A stretch of DNA of 64,000 nt from Myceligenerans salitolerans (lineage in GTDB: Bacteria > Actinomycetota > Actinomycetes > Actinomycetales > Cellulomonadaceae), in assembly GCF_017349295.1 (NCBI RefSeq), contig NZ_JAFMPK010000019.1, positions 149,293 to 213,292 of the forward strand, given 5' to 3'. The notes under the pieces were generated by a model. The model made no database searches. It was not told where the DNA came from and was given only the letters and a program-made list of their open reading frames with translations. Shown here piece after piece: positions 1 through 12,864 of this stretch (position 1 is the stretch's first letter; every line of letters begins with the position of its first letter). The position numbers and the translations under genes were made by a program.

Positions 1-741
1 GGCGTCGGTGGTCGTCGGCTCCAGCGTCACAACGCTCCCCGTGGCCGCGACGACGCGTTCCGTGAAGCCGAACCAGGACACCTGTCCCGAGGACGTCCCG
101 TGGTACGTCCCGGCCGGGACGTCCGCGTCGACGAGCCGCACGACGAGGTCCGCGAGGTCACGCGTCCACGTGGGCTGCCCCACCTGGTCGGCCACGACGT
201 CCAGGTGGTCCCTCTCGGCGGCGAGGCGCGCCATCGTGCGCGGGAAGCAGTTCCCACCGGCACCGTACAGCCACGCCGTGCGCACGATCAGGGCATCGGC
301 CGCCTCCGTGCGTACCGCCCACTCCCCCGCGGCCTTGGTGCGTCCGTAGGCCGACCGGGGCGCGACCGGCGCGTGCTCCGCGTAGGGCGCCGTCGCGGCA
401 CCGTCGAACACGTAGTCCGTGGAGATCTGGACCAGGCGGGCGCCCGCCGTCGTGCAGCCCCGGGCCAGGTTGGCCGCCCCCACGGCGTTCACGGCGAACG
501 CGTCCGCCTCGTGGGCCTCGGCGTCGTCGACGGCCGTCCAGGCGGCGCAGTTCACCACGACGTCGTAGCCGCTCACCGCGCGCGCTGCGACGGCGGGGTC
601 GCGGACGTCGAGCCCGGTGCTCCGGCCCACGCCGTCCACCTCACGCCCCGCGGACCGGATCACCTCGACCATGTCCTGTCCGAGCATCCCTGCGGCCCCG
701 ACCACCAGCCATCGTTCCCCGACGCCACGCCTTGGTTCCAT
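1..741 (-). CDS. rmlD: dTDP-4-dehydrorhamnose reductase, C-terminus beyond window
   Basis: Catalyses the last, NAD(P)H-dependent step of dTDP-L-rhamnose synthesis in the cytoplasm, reducing dTDP-4-keto-rhamnose. The reading frame is open from an ATG at 741 to the window edge (247 codons). It has a Rossmann glycine motif GAAGMLGQ (residues 16-22), the STDYVFDG segment (107-114) and the YxxxK pair Y132/K136 of extended short-chain dehydrogenases. About 40-50 C-terminal residues expected for the family lie outside. It is divergent from rmlC and belongs with rmlB. A rarely used earlier start is possible, but ATG 741 sits right before the conserved N-terminal strand. Confidence 0.93.
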   Translation of the reverse strand, partial: MEPRRGVGERWLVVGAAGMLGQDMVEVIRSAGREVDGVGRSTGLDVRDPAVAARAVSGYDVVVNCAAWTAVDDAEAHEADAFAVNAVGAANLARGCTTAGARLVQISTDYVFDGAATAPYAEHAPVAPRSAYGRTKAAGEWAVRTEAADALIVRTAWLYGAGGNCFPRTMARLAAERDHLDVVADQVGQPTWTRDLADLVVRLVDADVPAGTYHGTSSGQVSWFGFTERVVAATGSVVTLEPTTTDA

Positions 742-1427
742 ACGTATGATCCTAGGGTCCGACGTCCCTTCCCCACCTCCGCCACGTGGGATCGTCCCGG
801 CCCCGAGGAGTTTTCATGCAGTACCGCGAGCTGTCCGTGCCCGGCGCGTTCGAGATCACCCCGAAGCAGTTCGGCGACGCCCGCGGTCTCTTCCTGGAGG
901 CGTTCAAGGCGGGCCCGTTCGCGGACGCCGTCGGGCACTCCTTCGACCTGCAGCAGGCCAACTGCTCCGTCTCCGCGGCCGGGGTGCTGCGCGGCATCCA
1001 CTTCGCGGACGTCCCGCCGAGCCAGGCCAAGTACGTGCAGTGCCTGCGCGGCGCGGTGCTCGACGTCGTCGTGGACGTCCGCGTCGGTTCGCCGACCTTC
1101 GGCCGGTGGGACGGCGTGCTGCTCGACGACGTCGACCGCCGCTCCGTGTACCTGTCCGAGGGCCTCGGCCACGCCTTCATGTCCCTGGAGGACGACTCCA
1201 CGGTCATGTACCTCTGCTCGGCCGGCTACGCACCCGAGCGCGAGCACGGCATCCACCCGCTGGACCCCACCGTCGGCATCGACTGGCCGACGACGGCCCG
1301 CGACGGAAGCCCCCTCTCCCCGCAGCTCTCACCAAAGGACGAGTCCGCCCCCACCCTCGCCGAGGCGGAAGCCAACGGCCTCCTCCCCACCATGGAAGCA
1401 GTCAGCAGCTACCTGGCGACCAGGCGG

Positions 1428-3797
<2,370 letters not shown>

Positions 3798-3912
3798 GCG
3801 GCCATAGTAGAGGCTGAGCGCGAGCGGGACGCCGGGCTTCACCCGAGGACCAGAAGCTCACCGCAGGGACTTCTCACCGAGCACCCGGCGTGCAAGGTGT
3901 CCGGCACGGCGG

Positions 3913-3935
3913 ACCGCCGCCGGACCGGCGGCGGT
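3913..3935 (-). terminator. Hairpin downstream of deoC
   Basis: Perfect 11-bp arms (3913-3923 and 3925-3935) form a GC hairpin 14 nt after the deoC stop. It lacks a U-tract, as is common in high-GC actinobacteria. Confidence 0.5.
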
Positions 3936-3949
3936 TCGCCTCGGCCGGA

Positions 3950-4663
3950 TCAGTAGCCGCCGCCGGCCGGCACGGCGCCGCCGGCCGGTACCGCGCCGCC
4001 GTCGTACCCGTCCAGCACCGCGCCCGTACCCGACAGGCCCAGCCGCGTCGCGCCGGCGTCGATCATCCGGAGTGCCGTGCCGAGGTCCCGGATGCCGCCG
4101 GACGCCTTGACGCCGAGCCGCCCGCCGACGGTCCTCGCCATGAGCGAGACCGCCTCGACGGACGCGCCGCCCGTGGGGTGGAAACCGGTGGACGTCTTGA
4201 CGAAGTCGGCGCCGGACGCCTCGGCGGCCTCGCACGCGGCGACGATCTGGTCGTCGGTCAGGGCCGCGGACTCGATGATCACCTTGAGCAGGCGTCCTTC
4301 GGGAACGGCGGCCCGGACGGTGGCGATGTCGGCGCGGACGTCGTCGAACAGTCCGGCCCGCACGGCGCCGACGTCGATCACCATGTCGACCTCGTCCGCG
4401 CCCTCGGACACGGCACGGGCGGCCTCGGCCGCCTTCACCTCGCTGACATGTTTCCCCGACGGGAACCCGCACACCGTGGCGACCGCGAGCCGCCCGGCCG
4501 CGGCCTCGCGCGCGTGGGCCACGAACGTCGGCGACACGCACACGGAGAACACCCCGAGCCGGGCGCCCTCCTCGACGAGCGCGGTGACGTCGTCGGCCGT
4601 CGCCTCCGGCTTGAGCAGGGTGTGGTCGACGGTGGCGGCGAGCGCCGCACGGTCCAGGGTCAT
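3950..4663 (-). CDS. deoC: Deoxyribose-phosphate aldolase
   Basis: Cleaves 2-deoxyribose 5-phosphate to acetaldehyde and glyceraldehyde 3-phosphate, the exit step of deoxynucleoside breakdown. The 237-residue protein has [10 protein letters not shown] near the N-terminus, the LLKVIIES strand and the Schiff-base lysine in [10 protein letters not shown], all typical of class I DERA. The C-terminus carries an unusual short Gly/Pro/Ala tail (VPAGG repeated twice), probably non-catalytic. ATG 4663 has GGAG about 7 nt upstream; a start 6 codons earlier is less likely. It follows add after 58 nt and complements deoA and cdd further along. Confidence 0.93.
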   Translation of the reverse strand: MTLDRAALAATVDHTLLKPEATADDVTALVEEGARLGVFSVCVSPTFVAHAREAAAGRLAVATVCGFPSGKHVSEVKAAEAARAVSEGADEVDMVIDVGAVRAGLFDDVRADIATVRAAVPEGRLLKVIIESAALTDDQIVAACEAAEASGADFVKTSTGFHPTGGASVEAVSLMARTVGGRLGVKASGGIRDLGTALRMIDAGATRLGLSGTGAVLDGYDGGAVPAGGAVPAGGGY

Positions 4664-4721
4664 CGTTGCTCCGTTCCGCACCGCTCCGAGGCCTCCCGTA
4701 CGCCCGGCGTCCGGTACCTCG

Positions 4722-5813
4722 TCAGAGCTGTGCCCTTTCGATCTTCTGGAAGCCGGGCACGATCACCTGCTCGACGAGCGTGCGCCGTTCGTCGTGGTGC
4801 ACGAAGGCGCTCCACGCCGCGGCCACGGTGACGTCGAGCAGGTCCTCGAGGGTCCAGCCGGCTTCGGTGTTCAGGAGCATCATCTCGCGGGTCATGGAGG
4901 TGCGGGACATCAGGCGGTTGTCCGTGTTGAGCGTCACGGCGAAGTCGAGCTCCTTGAGGCGCGTGATCGGGTGGGCGGCGACGGACTCCGCGGCTCCCGT
5001 CTGCGTGTTGGACACCGGGCACACCTCGAGGGGGATCTGCTGGTCGCGCACCCAGTGGGCCACGGGCCCCAGCTCGGCGGGCGCGTCGCCGGGGCCGAAC
5101 GTGATGTCGTCGGCGATCCGGACGCCGTGCCCGAGCCGCAGCGCCTGCCCGGTGTGCAGGGCCTCGGCGACGGAGTCGACGCCGGCCGCCTCGCCGGCGT
5201 GGATCGTCACCGGCACCTGGTGGGCGGCGAGATGCCGCCACACGCCGTCGTGCCGTCCGGGCGGGAAGCCGTCCTCCGGCCCGGCGAGGTCGAAGCCGAG
5301 GACTCCGTCGCCCGCCAGGGCGATCGCCAGGTCGGCGACCTCCGTCCAGCGGTCGGCCTGTCGCATGGCGGTGAGGATCTGCCCGGCGCGGATGGTGCGG
5401 CCGTCGGCGGCCGCGCGCGCGACCCCGTCGTCGATCCCGGTCTGCACGGCCTCGACGGCCTGGGTCATCGTCAGCCCGCGTTCGAGGTGCTGTTCCGGTG
5501 CCCAGCGCAGTTCGGCGTGCACGACGCCGTCGGCGGCGAGGTCGAGGACCGCCTCGCGGGCGACGCGCTCCAGGGCCTCGGCGGTCTGCATGACGGCGAC
5601 GGTGTGCGCGAACGTCTCGAGGTAGCGGACCAGCGAGTGGGAGTCGGCCGCCCTCGCGAACCAGTCCGCGAGCCCGGCCGGCGCGGCGGGCAGCTCGTGA
5701 CCGACGGCGTCGGCCAGCTCGCTGACGGTGCCGGGTCGCAGCCCCCCGTCGAGGTGGTCGTGGAGCAGGACCTTGGGCAGCGCCTGGATGGTGTCGACGC
5801 CGAGATGTGTCAT
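4722..5813 (-). CDS. add: Adenosine deaminase
   Basis: Deaminates adenosine and deoxyadenosine to inosine forms. The 363-residue TIM-barrel protein shows [12 protein letters not shown] (zinc-binding HxH) near residue 14, HAGEAAG (His and catalytic Glu) mid-protein and NTDNR near the C-terminal side carrying a metal-binding Asp. Length agrees with actinobacterial Add. ATG 5813 is chosen because the family begins shortly before the HDHLDGG motif; the longer in-frame extension is Arg/Gly-rich low complexity. It is divergent from the siderophore-interacting gene and likely cotranscribed with deoC. Confidence 0.94.
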   Translation of the reverse strand: MTHLGVDTIQALPKVLLHDHLDGGLRPGTVSELADAVGHELPAAPAGLADWFARAADSHSLVRYLETFAHTVAVMQTAEALERVAREAVLDLAADGVVHAELRWAPEQHLERGLTMTQAVEAVQTGIDDGVARAAADGRTIRAGQILTAMRQADRWTEVADLAIALAGDGVLGFDLAGPEDGFPPGRHDGVWRHLAAHQVPVTIHAGEAAGVDSVAEALHTGQALRLGHGVRIADDITFGPGDAPAELGPVAHWVRDQQIPLEVCPVSNTQTGAAESVAAHPITRLKELDFAVTLNTDNRLMSRTSMTREMMLLNTEAGWTLEDLLDVTVAAAWSAFVHHDERRTLVEQVIVPGFQKIERAQL

Positions 5814-5881
5814 GCCGTCCAACCTACCTACCCGGCGGCCTCGTCGTCCGGCGGACGGCTCCACACCCGCCGGGCGACAAA

Positions 5882-5900
5882 AGAGGTTAGGCTTGCCTCA
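5882..5900 (+). promoter_or_regulatory. Probable DtxR/IdeR iron box
   Basis: AGAGGTTAGGCTTGCCTCA matches the IdeR consensus (TTAGGTTAGGCTAACCTAA) at 14 of 19 positions by eye. It ends 2 nt before the ATG at 5903 and would cover a -10-like TAGGCT, so iron-loaded repressor should block transcription of the downstream reductase. The close spacing suggests a leaderless mRNA. Confidence 0.72.
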
Positions 5901-5902
5901 CT

Positions 5903-6703
5903 ATGCAGATCGCTGAGATCCCCACCGCCCGGAAGTCGCGCACCCCCGTCACCGCCACCGTCACGGCCGTCCGGCGTCTCACGCCGCACATGGTCCGCGT
6001 GACGCTGGGCGGCGAGGCGCTCGCGGCCGTCGATCCCGGGCCGTTCACGGACCGGTACATCAAGATCGTGCTCGGCCCCCCGCCCGCGCCCGGGGGGCGT
6101 CCCCTGGTGCGGACCTACACGATCCGCAGGGTGCACGGCGAGGGCTGGGACATCGACGTGGTCGAGCACGGCGACGGGTACGGCGGGCCGTGGGCCGGCC
6201 GGGTCCGGCCGGGCGACCAGGTGTCCTTCCTCGGCCCGGGCGGCGACTACGTGCCGTCCGCGGACGCTCCCTGGCATCTGCTCGTGGGTGACGAGTCGGC
6301 GCTGCCCGCGATCGCGGCGGCGTGCGAGGCCCTGCCGCACTCCGCCCGGGCGCACGCGTTCGTGGAGGTCGCCGGGCCTCAGGAGCGGCAGGAGCTCGTG
6401 TCCGACGGCGACCTGCGCGTCACCTGGGTGTACCGCGACGGAGGCCCCGGGCTCTTCGAGACGGTCCGCACCGCCCACGAGGCGGGTGCGCTGCCCGGTG
6501 GCATCCCTCACGCCTTCCTGCACGGCGAGGCCGGCTGCGTTCGCGACCTGCGCCGCTGGGCCCGCGCGGAGCTCGGGATCCCCCGCGAGCTGCTGTCGGC
6601 GTCGGGCTACTGGAAGAAGGGGCGCGACGACGAGGGCTGGCGCGCGGAGAAGCCCGCCTGGCGCGCCGCCGTCGAGCAGGACGACGCGGCGCTGACGCGC
6701 TGA
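5903..6703 (+). CDS. Siderophore-interacting protein (ferric-siderophore reductase, ViuB-like)
   Basis: Predicted cytoplasmic FAD/NAD(P)H-dependent reductase that releases iron from imported ferric siderophores. The 266-residue protein has the FAD-binding RTYTIRR motif (RxYT[VI]R) near residues 71-77, a G-rich GPGGDYVP region, and the C-terminal SASGYWKKGRDDEGW segment typical of SIP-family proteins. The iron box directly upstream supports the role. It stands alone between add (divergent) and deoA (convergent), with no siderophore synthesis or transport genes nearby, so it probably serves uptake systems encoded elsewhere. Confidence 0.88.
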   Translation: MQIAEIPTARKSRTPVTATVTAVRRLTPHMVRVTLGGEALAAVDPGPFTDRYIKIVLGPPPAPGGRPLVRTYTIRRVHGEGWDIDVVEHGDGYGGPWAGRVRPGDQVSFLGPGGDYVPSADAPWHLLVGDESALPAIAAACEALPHSARAHAFVEVAGPQERQELVSDGDLRVTWVYRDGGPGLFETVRTAHEAGALPGGIPHAFLHGEAGCVRDLRRWARAELGIPRELLSASGYWKKGRDDEGWRAEKPAWRAAVEQDDAALTR

Positions 6704-6746
6704 GAGCGCTCGTCGACGGCACGGACGCGCACGTCGAGATCTGAGG

Positions 6747-8060
6747 TCACGCGACCCGGTCGAGGATCAGCCTTCCCGGGGCGGCCGCGGCGGCCGCCTC
6801 AGCAGTTCCGTGCGGCGCCACCTCCCATGCGCCCTCCAGCGCCTGCCGGGCGCGAGCGAAGCGCTCAGGGGTGTCGGTGTGCAGCGTCATCACGGGCTGG
6901 CCGGCCCTCACCCGGTCGCCCGGCTTCGCGTGCAGCTGGACGCCCGCCGCGGCTTGCACCGGATCCTCCTTGCGGGCACGTCCCGCCCCGAGCCGCCACG
7001 CGGCGACTCCCACGGCGTAGGCGTCGAGGCGGGTCAGCACGCCGTCCTCCCCGGCCACGACCGTCTCCGTCTCCTTCGCCACCTCGAGCCTCGCGTCCGG
7101 GTCACCGCCCTGCGCGGCGATCATGCGCCGCCAGGTGTCCATGGCGCGCCCGTCGGCGAGCGCTGCCCGCACCTCGTCGGCGCCGGCCGGCCGGCCGGCC
7201 CCCGCCAGCATCTCGACGGCGAGCGCGACGGTCAGCTCGACGACGTCCGCCGGGCCACCGCCGGCGAGCACCTCGACCGACTCGGCCACCTCGAGCGCGT
7301 TCCCGGCCGTGAGCCCGAGCGGCACCGACATGTCGGTCAGCAACGCCACGGTGCGCACGCCCGCGTCGGTCCCGAGGTCCACCATCGTCCGGGCGAGCTC
7401 GCGCGCCTGCGGCAGGGACTTCATGAACGCGCCCGAGCCCACCTTCACGTCGAGCACGAGCGCGCCGGTGCCTTCCGCGATCTTCTTCGACATGATGGAG
7501 CTGGCGATGAGCGGGATCGACTCGACGGTGCCGGTGACGTCGCGCAGCGCGTAGAGCTTGCGGTCCGCGGGAGCCAGGCCCGACCCGGCCGCGCAGATCA
7601 CCGCGCCGACGTCCTCGAGCTGCGCGACGGTCTCGTCGTTGGACAGCGCGGCCCGCCAGCCGGGGATCGACTCGAGCTTGTCCAGCGTGCCGCCGGTGTG
7701 CCCCAGCCCGCGCCCCGAGAGCTGCGGCACCGCCACGCCGAACGACGCGACCAGCGGCGCCAGCGGCAGCGTGATCTTGTCCCCGACACCGCCGGTGGAG
7801 TGCTTGTCGGCGGTGGGGCGCGACAGGCCGGAGAAGTCCAGCCGCTCGCCGGAGGCGATCATCGCGCCGGTCCAGTGCGCCACCTCCGTACGCGACATCC
7901 CGTTCAGGAAGATCGCCATGGCCAGCGCCGACATCTGGTAGTCGGTGACGACCCCCCGGGTGTACGCGCCGACCACCCAGTCGATCTGCGCGCCGGACAG
8001 CGCCAGGCCGTCCCGCTTGGCGCGGATCACGTCCACGGCGTCGAACTGCTCGGTCGTCAT
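6747..8060 (-). CDS. deoA: Thymidine phosphorylase
   Basis: Splits thymidine and deoxyuridine with phosphate to free base and deoxyribose 1-phosphate. The 437-residue protein contains the pyrimidine-phosphorylase signature around SGRGLGHTGGTLDKLES, the phosphate/substrate loop DKHSTGGVGDK, and a C-terminal domain of family length. ATG 8060 overlaps the cdd stop by 4 nt (ATGA), so translation is probably coupled. It is the last gene of the bmpA-nupOPQ-cdd-deoA operon and convergent with the siderophore reductase. Confidence 0.95.
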   Translation of the reverse strand: MTTEQFDAVDVIRAKRDGLALSGAQIDWVVGAYTRGVVTDYQMSALAMAIFLNGMSRTEVAHWTGAMIASGERLDFSGLSRPTADKHSTGGVGDKITLPLAPLVASFGVAVPQLSGRGLGHTGGTLDKLESIPGWRAALSNDETVAQLEDVGAVICAAGSGLAPADRKLYALRDVTGTVESIPLIASSIMSKKIAEGTGALVLDVKVGSGAFMKSLPQARELARTMVDLGTDAGVRTVALLTDMSVPLGLTAGNALEVAESVEVLAGGGPADVVELTVALAVEMLAGAGRPAGADEVRAALADGRAMDTWRRMIAAQGGDPDARLEVAKETETVVAGEDGVLTRLDAYAVGVAAWRLGAGRARKEDPVQAAAGVQLHAKPGDRVRAGQPVMTLHTDTPERFARARQALEGAWEVAPHGTAEAAAAAAPGRLILDRVA

Positions 8061-8596
8061 GACGGTTCCTCTCCGTGGGCCTCACTGCCAAGGTCTCGCG
8101 CGGCGGGCGCCGCGGTGCCCGGGCCGGCAGCCGCCCGGCCGCCGTTCACCCGGGCCAGGTCCTCGGGTCCGAACGCCTGCGGCAGCACCTGATCCATGGT
8201 CAGCACGCCTCGCGGGGTGTCGACCAACAGGTCCGCGCCGCCGTGCTCCCACAGGAGCTGACGGCAGCGGCCGCAGGCCATGATCACCCGCCCGTCGGCG
8301 TCGCTACAGGTGAACGCGACGAGCCGGCCGCCGCCCGACATCGCCAGCGCGCTCACGAGCGAGCACTCGGCGCACAGCGTGACGCCGTACGCGGAGTTCT
8401 CCACGTTGGCACCGGTCAGCAGCCGTCCGTCGTCGGCCAGGGCGGCCGCCCCGACCGCGTACCCGGAGTACGGCGCGTAGGCGAACCGCAGGGCGTCGCG
8501 CGCCGCGGCCCGGAGCGCCGTCCAGTCGGGGCGAAGGGACCGGCCCGGAGCGCCGGACACGGGGTGCCCCGGGCCGTCGTCGTCGGTGGTGCTCAC
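8057..8596 (-). CDS. cdd: Cytidine deaminase
   Basis: Deaminates cytidine and deoxycytidine, feeding uridines to downstream phosphorolysis. The 179-residue protein has the catalytic CAE motif in TLCAECSLV (zinc ligand Cys and catalytic Glu) and the CGRCRQLLWE zinc-binding pair, plus APYSGYAVGAA near the N-terminus. It is longer than the usual 130-140 residues, with an N-terminal low-complexity leader and a C-terminal extension. GTG 8596 lies 4 nt beyond the permease stop; a later start near the conserved domain cannot be excluded. Confidence 0.92.
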   Translation of the reverse strand: MSTTDDDGPGHPVSGAPGRSLRPDWTALRAAARDALRFAYAPYSGYAVGAAALADDGRLLTGANVENSAYGVTLCAECSLVSALAMSGGGRLVAFTCSDADGRVIMACGRCRQLLWEHGGADLLVDTPRGVLTMDQVLPQAFGPEDLARVNGGRAAAGPGTAAPAARDLGSEAHGEEPS

Positions 8597-8600
8597 GGGA

Positions 8601-9905
8601 TCAGCCCTTCACGTACGGCTGGCCGTTCGCGGCCGGCGGGCGCGAACGGCCCACCAGCCCGGCGACCGCGAACAGCGTGACCACGTACGGGACCATGAGC
8701 ATGAACTGGCTCGGCACGGGCGACCCGACCACGCTCAGCACGTTCTGCAGGTTCGACGCGAAGCCGAACAGCAGGCCCGCCATGGCCGCCCGCACCGGGT
8801 CCCACTTCCCGAAGATCATCGCGGCCAGGGCGATGAAGCCCGCGCCCGCGGTCATGTTCAGGCCGAACTGGTCGACCGCGACGGTCGTGTAGAAGGCCCC
8901 GCCGAGGCCCGCGCACGCGCCCCCGATGAGCAGGGCCAGGTAGCGGGTGCGCTCCACGTTGATGCCGACGGTGTCCGCGGCCTTCGGGTGCTCGCCCACG
9001 GCCCGCAGCCGCAGGCCCCAGCGAGTGCGGTACAGCGCGAACCACACCCCGGCGACCACCAGGTACATCAGGTAGATCAGCGGAGCCTGGTCGAAGAGCA
9101 CCGGCCCGATCACGGGGATGTCGTTGAGCAGCGGGACGGTCCACGAGCCGAACCGCGGAGCGCTGTTCAGCGTCGCCGCGTTCGGGACGAGCACCTGCGA
9201 GTAGAAGAACGACGTCAGCCCGAGGACCAGCACGTTCAGCACCACCCCGACGATGATCTGGTTGACCCGGTGCGTGACGGTGAACAGCGCGAGCACGAGG
9301 GCCACGAGCATGCCGGCCAGCACGGCGGCCAGGACGCCGGCGAACGGCGAGCCCGTGATCGAGCCGGCGACGGCGGCGGTGAAGGCCGCCGCGAGCATCT
9401 GCCCCTCGATCGCGATGTTGATGACGCCGGACCGCTCGCCGATCACGCCGCTCAGCGAACCGTAGACGAGCGGCACCGCGCCCAGGAGCGATCCGGACAG
9501 CAGGCTCACGATCGACAGGGTGCCGGAGCTCCCCGCGCCCGCCCAGGCGAGGAACCCGACGAGGAAGACGGCTCCGAACGCGGCGATCGCCCAGACCGAC
9601 GTCCTCCGGTTCGCCAGCGTACGTACCACGGAGTACGCGGCGATCAGCGCCAGGACGACGAGGCATCCCCATGCCAGCGGCATCGCCGGGATCTCCAGCA
9701 GGGGGATCTGGAGTGCGTCGGCACCCCGCGACAGGGCGAACCTCGTCACGCCGTCGCGCGGGACGGCGACGAGCAGCAGGGCGAACAGGGCACCGACGAT
9801 GATCAGGCCGTTCGCGGCCTTCCACCCCACGTGCACGCGGTGGCGCTTCTCGGTGTCCGACGGCGGCGTTCCGGGCGTGCCCTGGGCCTCGACTGCGGCG
9901 CTCAC
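8601..9905 (-). CDS. nupQ: Nucleoside ABC transporter permease (NupQ/YufQ type)
   Basis: Second membrane subunit of a BMP-type nucleoside importer. The 434-residue protein is strongly hydrophobic with about ten membrane segments and has the family stretch GVINIAIEGQM followed by VGEHPKAADTVGINVERTRY, the cytoplasmic loop that contacts the ATPase. GTG 9905 overlaps the preceding permease stop (GTGA) with AAGGAGGAG a few nt upstream, which fixes the start. The N-terminal 30 residues are low complexity. Context with BMP lipoprotein, ATPase, cdd and deoA indicates nucleosides as substrate. Confidence 0.9.
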   Translation of the reverse strand: MSAAVEAQGTPGTPPSDTEKRHRVHVGWKAANGLIIVGALFALLLVAVPRDGVTRFALSRGADALQIPLLEIPAMPLAWGCLVVLALIAAYSVVRTLANRRTSVWAIAAFGAVFLVGFLAWAGAGSSGTLSIVSLLSGSLLGAVPLVYGSLSGVIGERSGVINIAIEGQMLAAAFTAAVAGSITGSPFAGVLAAVLAGMLVALVLALFTVTHRVNQIIVGVVLNVLVLGLTSFFYSQVLVPNAATLNSAPRFGSWTVPLLNDIPVIGPVLFDQAPLIYLMYLVVAGVWFALYRTRWGLRLRAVGEHPKAADTVGINVERTRYLALLIGGACAGLGGAFYTTVAVDQFGLNMTAGAGFIALAAMIFGKWDPVRAAMAGLLFGFASNLQNVLSVVGSPVPSQFMLMVPYVVTLFAVAGLVGRSRPPAANGQPYVKG

Positions 9906-11239
9906 GCTGCCTCCTCCTTGATCTTCCGGGCCTTTCGCGGCCGACGGCGACGTTCCGGATCGGGGAGCCGGAAGATGGCGCGAACCAGCGGCGGCGCCGC
10001 GATGAACAACACGATCAGGGACTGCACCACGAGCACGATGTCGTTCGGCACACCTTCGGAGGCCTGCATCGCCGTACCACCGGCCTTGAACGCCCCGAAC
10101 AGGATCCCGGCGGCCAGCACACCCCATGGGTTCGAGCCGCCCAGCAGGGCGACCGTGATCGCGTCGAAGCCGATCCCGGCGTCGATGTCACCGCCGAAAC
10201 CGGTGGTGACCTGGCCCAGCACCTGCGTCGCGCCGGCGATCCCCACCAGACCGCCGGCCACCAGCATGACCTTCACCGTGGTCCACGGGACATCGATACC
10301 GGCCACGCGCGCGGCGCGCGGGTTCTCACCCACGGCCCGGAACGCGAAGCCCTGCGAGGACCGGTTCAGCAGCCACCAGACGAAGACGACCGCGCCGAGC
10401 GCCAGCACGAAGCCCCAGTGCAGGTTGTACCGCTCGCCGAGCAGCTCGGGCAGCTGGGCCGACTCCGGGGTGGGCGGTGTCTTCGGGTTGGCCGACCCGG
10501 GGGCCTGCAGCAGGCCGGGGGTCGCCAGGAAGTAGGCCACCAGGTAGAACGCGATCCAGTTGAGCATGATCGTGACGATGACCTCGTGCGCACCGGTGCG
10601 GGCCTTGAGCACGCCCGCGATCCCGGCCCACACGGCGCCTCCGGCGACACCGGCGACCACCGCGAGCAGCGTGTGCACGCCGACCGGCAGACCGGTCACG
10701 CCGAAGCCGACCCAGCCCGCCGCGGCGGCCGCGATGAGCATCTGCCCCTGACCACCGATGTTGAGCAGGCCGGCCCGGAACGCCAGCGCCACGCCGAGCC
10801 CGGCCGCGATCAGCGGCGTCGCGTAGTTGAACGTCTCGGTGAGCGGCCGGATCTGCGCCGCGAAGCCGTCGGCGCGCGGGTTGAACACCGCACCGCGGAA
10901 CAGCGCGGAGTACGCGCCACCGATCGCGTCGCCCAGCGCGACGAACGTGTCGGCGGGGCGTGCGAAGAAGTAGCCCGCGGCGGCGGTCACACGTTCGTCG
11001 GTGAACGCGATCATCACCGAGCCGACGAGCACGGCGAGCAGGATCGCACCGACCGCGACCGTCCATCGGTGGCTCATCGTCTGCTGCAGCGCGTGTGCGA
11101 GGCGGTCGGCGGTGTCGTCGGCCTTCTCCGGCCCGGCGGGGGCGCCCGACTCGCGTGCGACCTCCTGCTCCAGTTCCTCGGCCCGGCCCGGTTCGGTCTC
11201 CGGCCCGGGTCCCGGGTTGGGGTCCTTCTGGTGGCTCAC
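9902..11239 (-). CDS. nupP: Nucleoside ABC transporter permease (NupP/YufP type)
   Basis: First membrane subunit of the nucleoside importer. The 445-residue protein carries an acidic, Pro/Gly-rich cytoplasmic N-terminus of about 50 residues, then roughly ten membrane segments, the [11 protein letters not shown] family motif and the coupling loop [15 protein letters not shown]. The C-terminus is basic ([10 protein letters not shown]). GTG 11239 overlaps the ATPase stop (GTGA). It pairs with the adjacent NupQ-type permease. Confidence 0.9.
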   Translation of the reverse strand: MSHQKDPNPGPGPETEPGRAEELEQEVARESGAPAGPEKADDTADRLAHALQQTMSHRWTVAVGAILLAVLVGSVMIAFTDERVTAAAGYFFARPADTFVALGDAIGGAYSALFRGAVFNPRADGFAAQIRPLTETFNYATPLIAAGLGVALAFRAGLLNIGGQGQMLIAAAAAGWVGFGVTGLPVGVHTLLAVVAGVAGGAVWAGIAGVLKARTGAHEVIVTIMLNWIAFYLVAYFLATPGLLQAPGSANPKTPPTPESAQLPELLGERYNLHWGFVLALGAVVFVWWLLNRSSQGFAFRAVGENPRAARVAGIDVPWTTVKVMLVAGGLVGIAGATQVLGQVTTGFGGDIDAGIGFDAITVALLGGSNPWGVLAAGILFGAFKAGGTAMQASEGVPNDIVLVVQSLIVLFIAAPPLVRAIFRLPDPERRRRPRKARKIKEEAA

Positions 11240-12756
11240 GCGGCCTCTCCTCCGTGCTCGACCGGCGGGATCCCCGCCATCATCAGTCCGAGGGTGTCGC
11301 GCGGCGTCGTCGACGGCACGATCCCCACCACCCGTCCGCGGTACATGACCATGATCCGGTCCGCCAGCGCGGCCGCCTCGTCCAGCTCCGTGGAGACCAC
11401 GACCACGGGCACACCGGCGTCGCGTGTGGCCACGATCTGCTTGTGGATGAACTCGATCGAGCCGACGTCGACACCACGCGTCGGCTGCGCCGCCACGAAC
11501 AGCCGCAGGTCGCGCTTCAGCTCGCGGGCGAGCACGACCTTCTGCTGGTTGCCCCCCGACAGCCTGCCCACCGGGGTGTCGATCCCGAGCGTCCGGACGT
11601 CGTACTCGGCGACCGCGTCCCGGGCGAACTCGTCGCGATAGGCCAGCTGCAGCGAGCCGGACCGGACGAAGGGAGGCCCGTCGGAACGGTCCAGCATGAG
11701 GTTCTCGGCGATGGTGAACTCCCCCACCAGGCCGTCGTGCGTACGGTCCTCCGGCACGAAGCCGACGCCCCGGTCCAGCACCTGGCGCACGCTCAGCCCC
11801 GTGAGCTCCTGCCCGTCGAGCGTGACGCTCCCGGACACGTCGTCCTGCAGGCCCAGCAACGCCTCGGTGAGCTCGGTCTGCCCGTTGCCCTGCACGCCCG
11901 CGACGACGAGGACCTCGCCGCCGCGCACCTCGAACGACACGTCGTCGACCACCACGGTTCCGGCCTCGTCGACGACCTGCAGCCCGCTGACCCGCAGCAG
12001 GCCCTCGGAGTACCGGGGCTCCTCCTTGTGCACGGTCAGCTCGACGGCGCGTCCCACCATGAGTGAGGCGAGCTCGGCGTCGGACGCCGTCGGGCTCGCC
12101 TCACCGACCACCTTGCCGTGCCGCACCACGGTGATGCGGTCCGCCACCTCGCGGACCTCGCGCAGCTTGTGGGTGATGAACACGATCGCGGCGCCGGAGT
12201 CACGCAGCTGGCGCATGATCGCCATGAGCTCGTCGGTCTCCTGCGGCGTGAGGACCGCCGTCGGCTCGTCGAAGACGAGGACGTCCGCGTTGCGCGACAG
12301 GGCCTTGATGATCTCGACCCGCTGCTGCACGCCCACCGGCAGGTCCTCGATCAGGGCGTCCGGGTCGACGTGGAAGCCGAACCGCTCCGAGATCTCCCGC
12401 ACCTGCGCCCGCGCCGACTCGACGTCGAGCACGCCGCCGCGGCCCGGCTCGTGGCCGAGCATCACGTTCTCGGCCACGCTGAACACCGGCACCAGCATGA
12501 AGTGCTGGTGCACCATGCCGATGCCCGCCGCCATGGCGTCGCCCGGGCCGGAGAAGTGCTGGACCTCGCCGTCCAGCAGGATCTCGCCCTCGTCGGCCTC
12601 GTACAGCCCGTACAGCACGTTCATCAGCGTCGACTTGCCCGCACCGTTCTCACCGAGCAGGCAGTGGATCTCACCCGGTTCGACCGTCAGGTCGATGTGG
12701 TCGTTGGCGACCAGCGCACCGAAGCGCTTCGTGATACCCCGCAGCTCCAGCCGCAT
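11236..12756 (-). CDS. nupO: Nucleoside ABC transporter ATP-binding protein (two fused domains)
   Basis: Energises the nucleoside importer. The 506-residue protein contains two ATPase halves like sugar-type RbsA proteins. The first half has Walker [10 protein letters not shown] near residue 37 and Walker [12 protein letters not shown]; the second has a degenerate Walker A ([11 protein letters not shown]), the signature LSGGNQQK and [13 protein letters not shown] in place of canonical Walker B. ATG 12756 is at the first strand ([13 protein letters not shown]), with GAGAGGAA upstream; the longer in-frame extension is not domain sequence. An intercistronic hairpin separates it from bmpA. Confidence 0.93.
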   Translation of the reverse strand: MRLELRGITKRFGALVANDHIDLTVEPGEIHCLLGENGAGKSTLMNVLYGLYEADEGEILLDGEVQHFSGPGDAMAAGIGMVHQHFMLVPVFSVAENVMLGHEPGRGGVLDVESARAQVREISERFGFHVDPDALIEDLPVGVQQRVEIIKALSRNADVLVFDEPTAVLTPQETDELMAIMRQLRDSGAAIVFITHKLREVREVADRITVVRHGKVVGEASPTASDAELASLMVGRAVELTVHKEEPRYSEGLLRVSGLQVVDEAGTVVVDDVSFEVRGGEVLVVAGVQGNGQTELTEALLGLQDDVSGSVTLDGQELTGLSVRQVLDRGVGFVPEDRTHDGLVGEFTIAENLMLDRSDGPPFVRSGSLQLAYRDEFARDAVAEYDVRTLGIDTPVGRLSGGNQQKVVLARELKRDLRLFVAAQPTRGVDVGSIEFIHKQIVATRDAGVPVVVVSTELDEAAALADRIMVMYRGRVVGIVPSTTPRDTLGLMMAGIPPVEHGGEAA

Positions 12757-12864
12757 GTCGTTCCTCTCCGCAGCACCGCTGCACTCTCTCCTGCCGCTCG
12801 TCGGGCTCCGCCCGGGCACGTCGTCGTGCCGGAGCGGAGCCGCTGCCCGTCCCATTGACGCACT

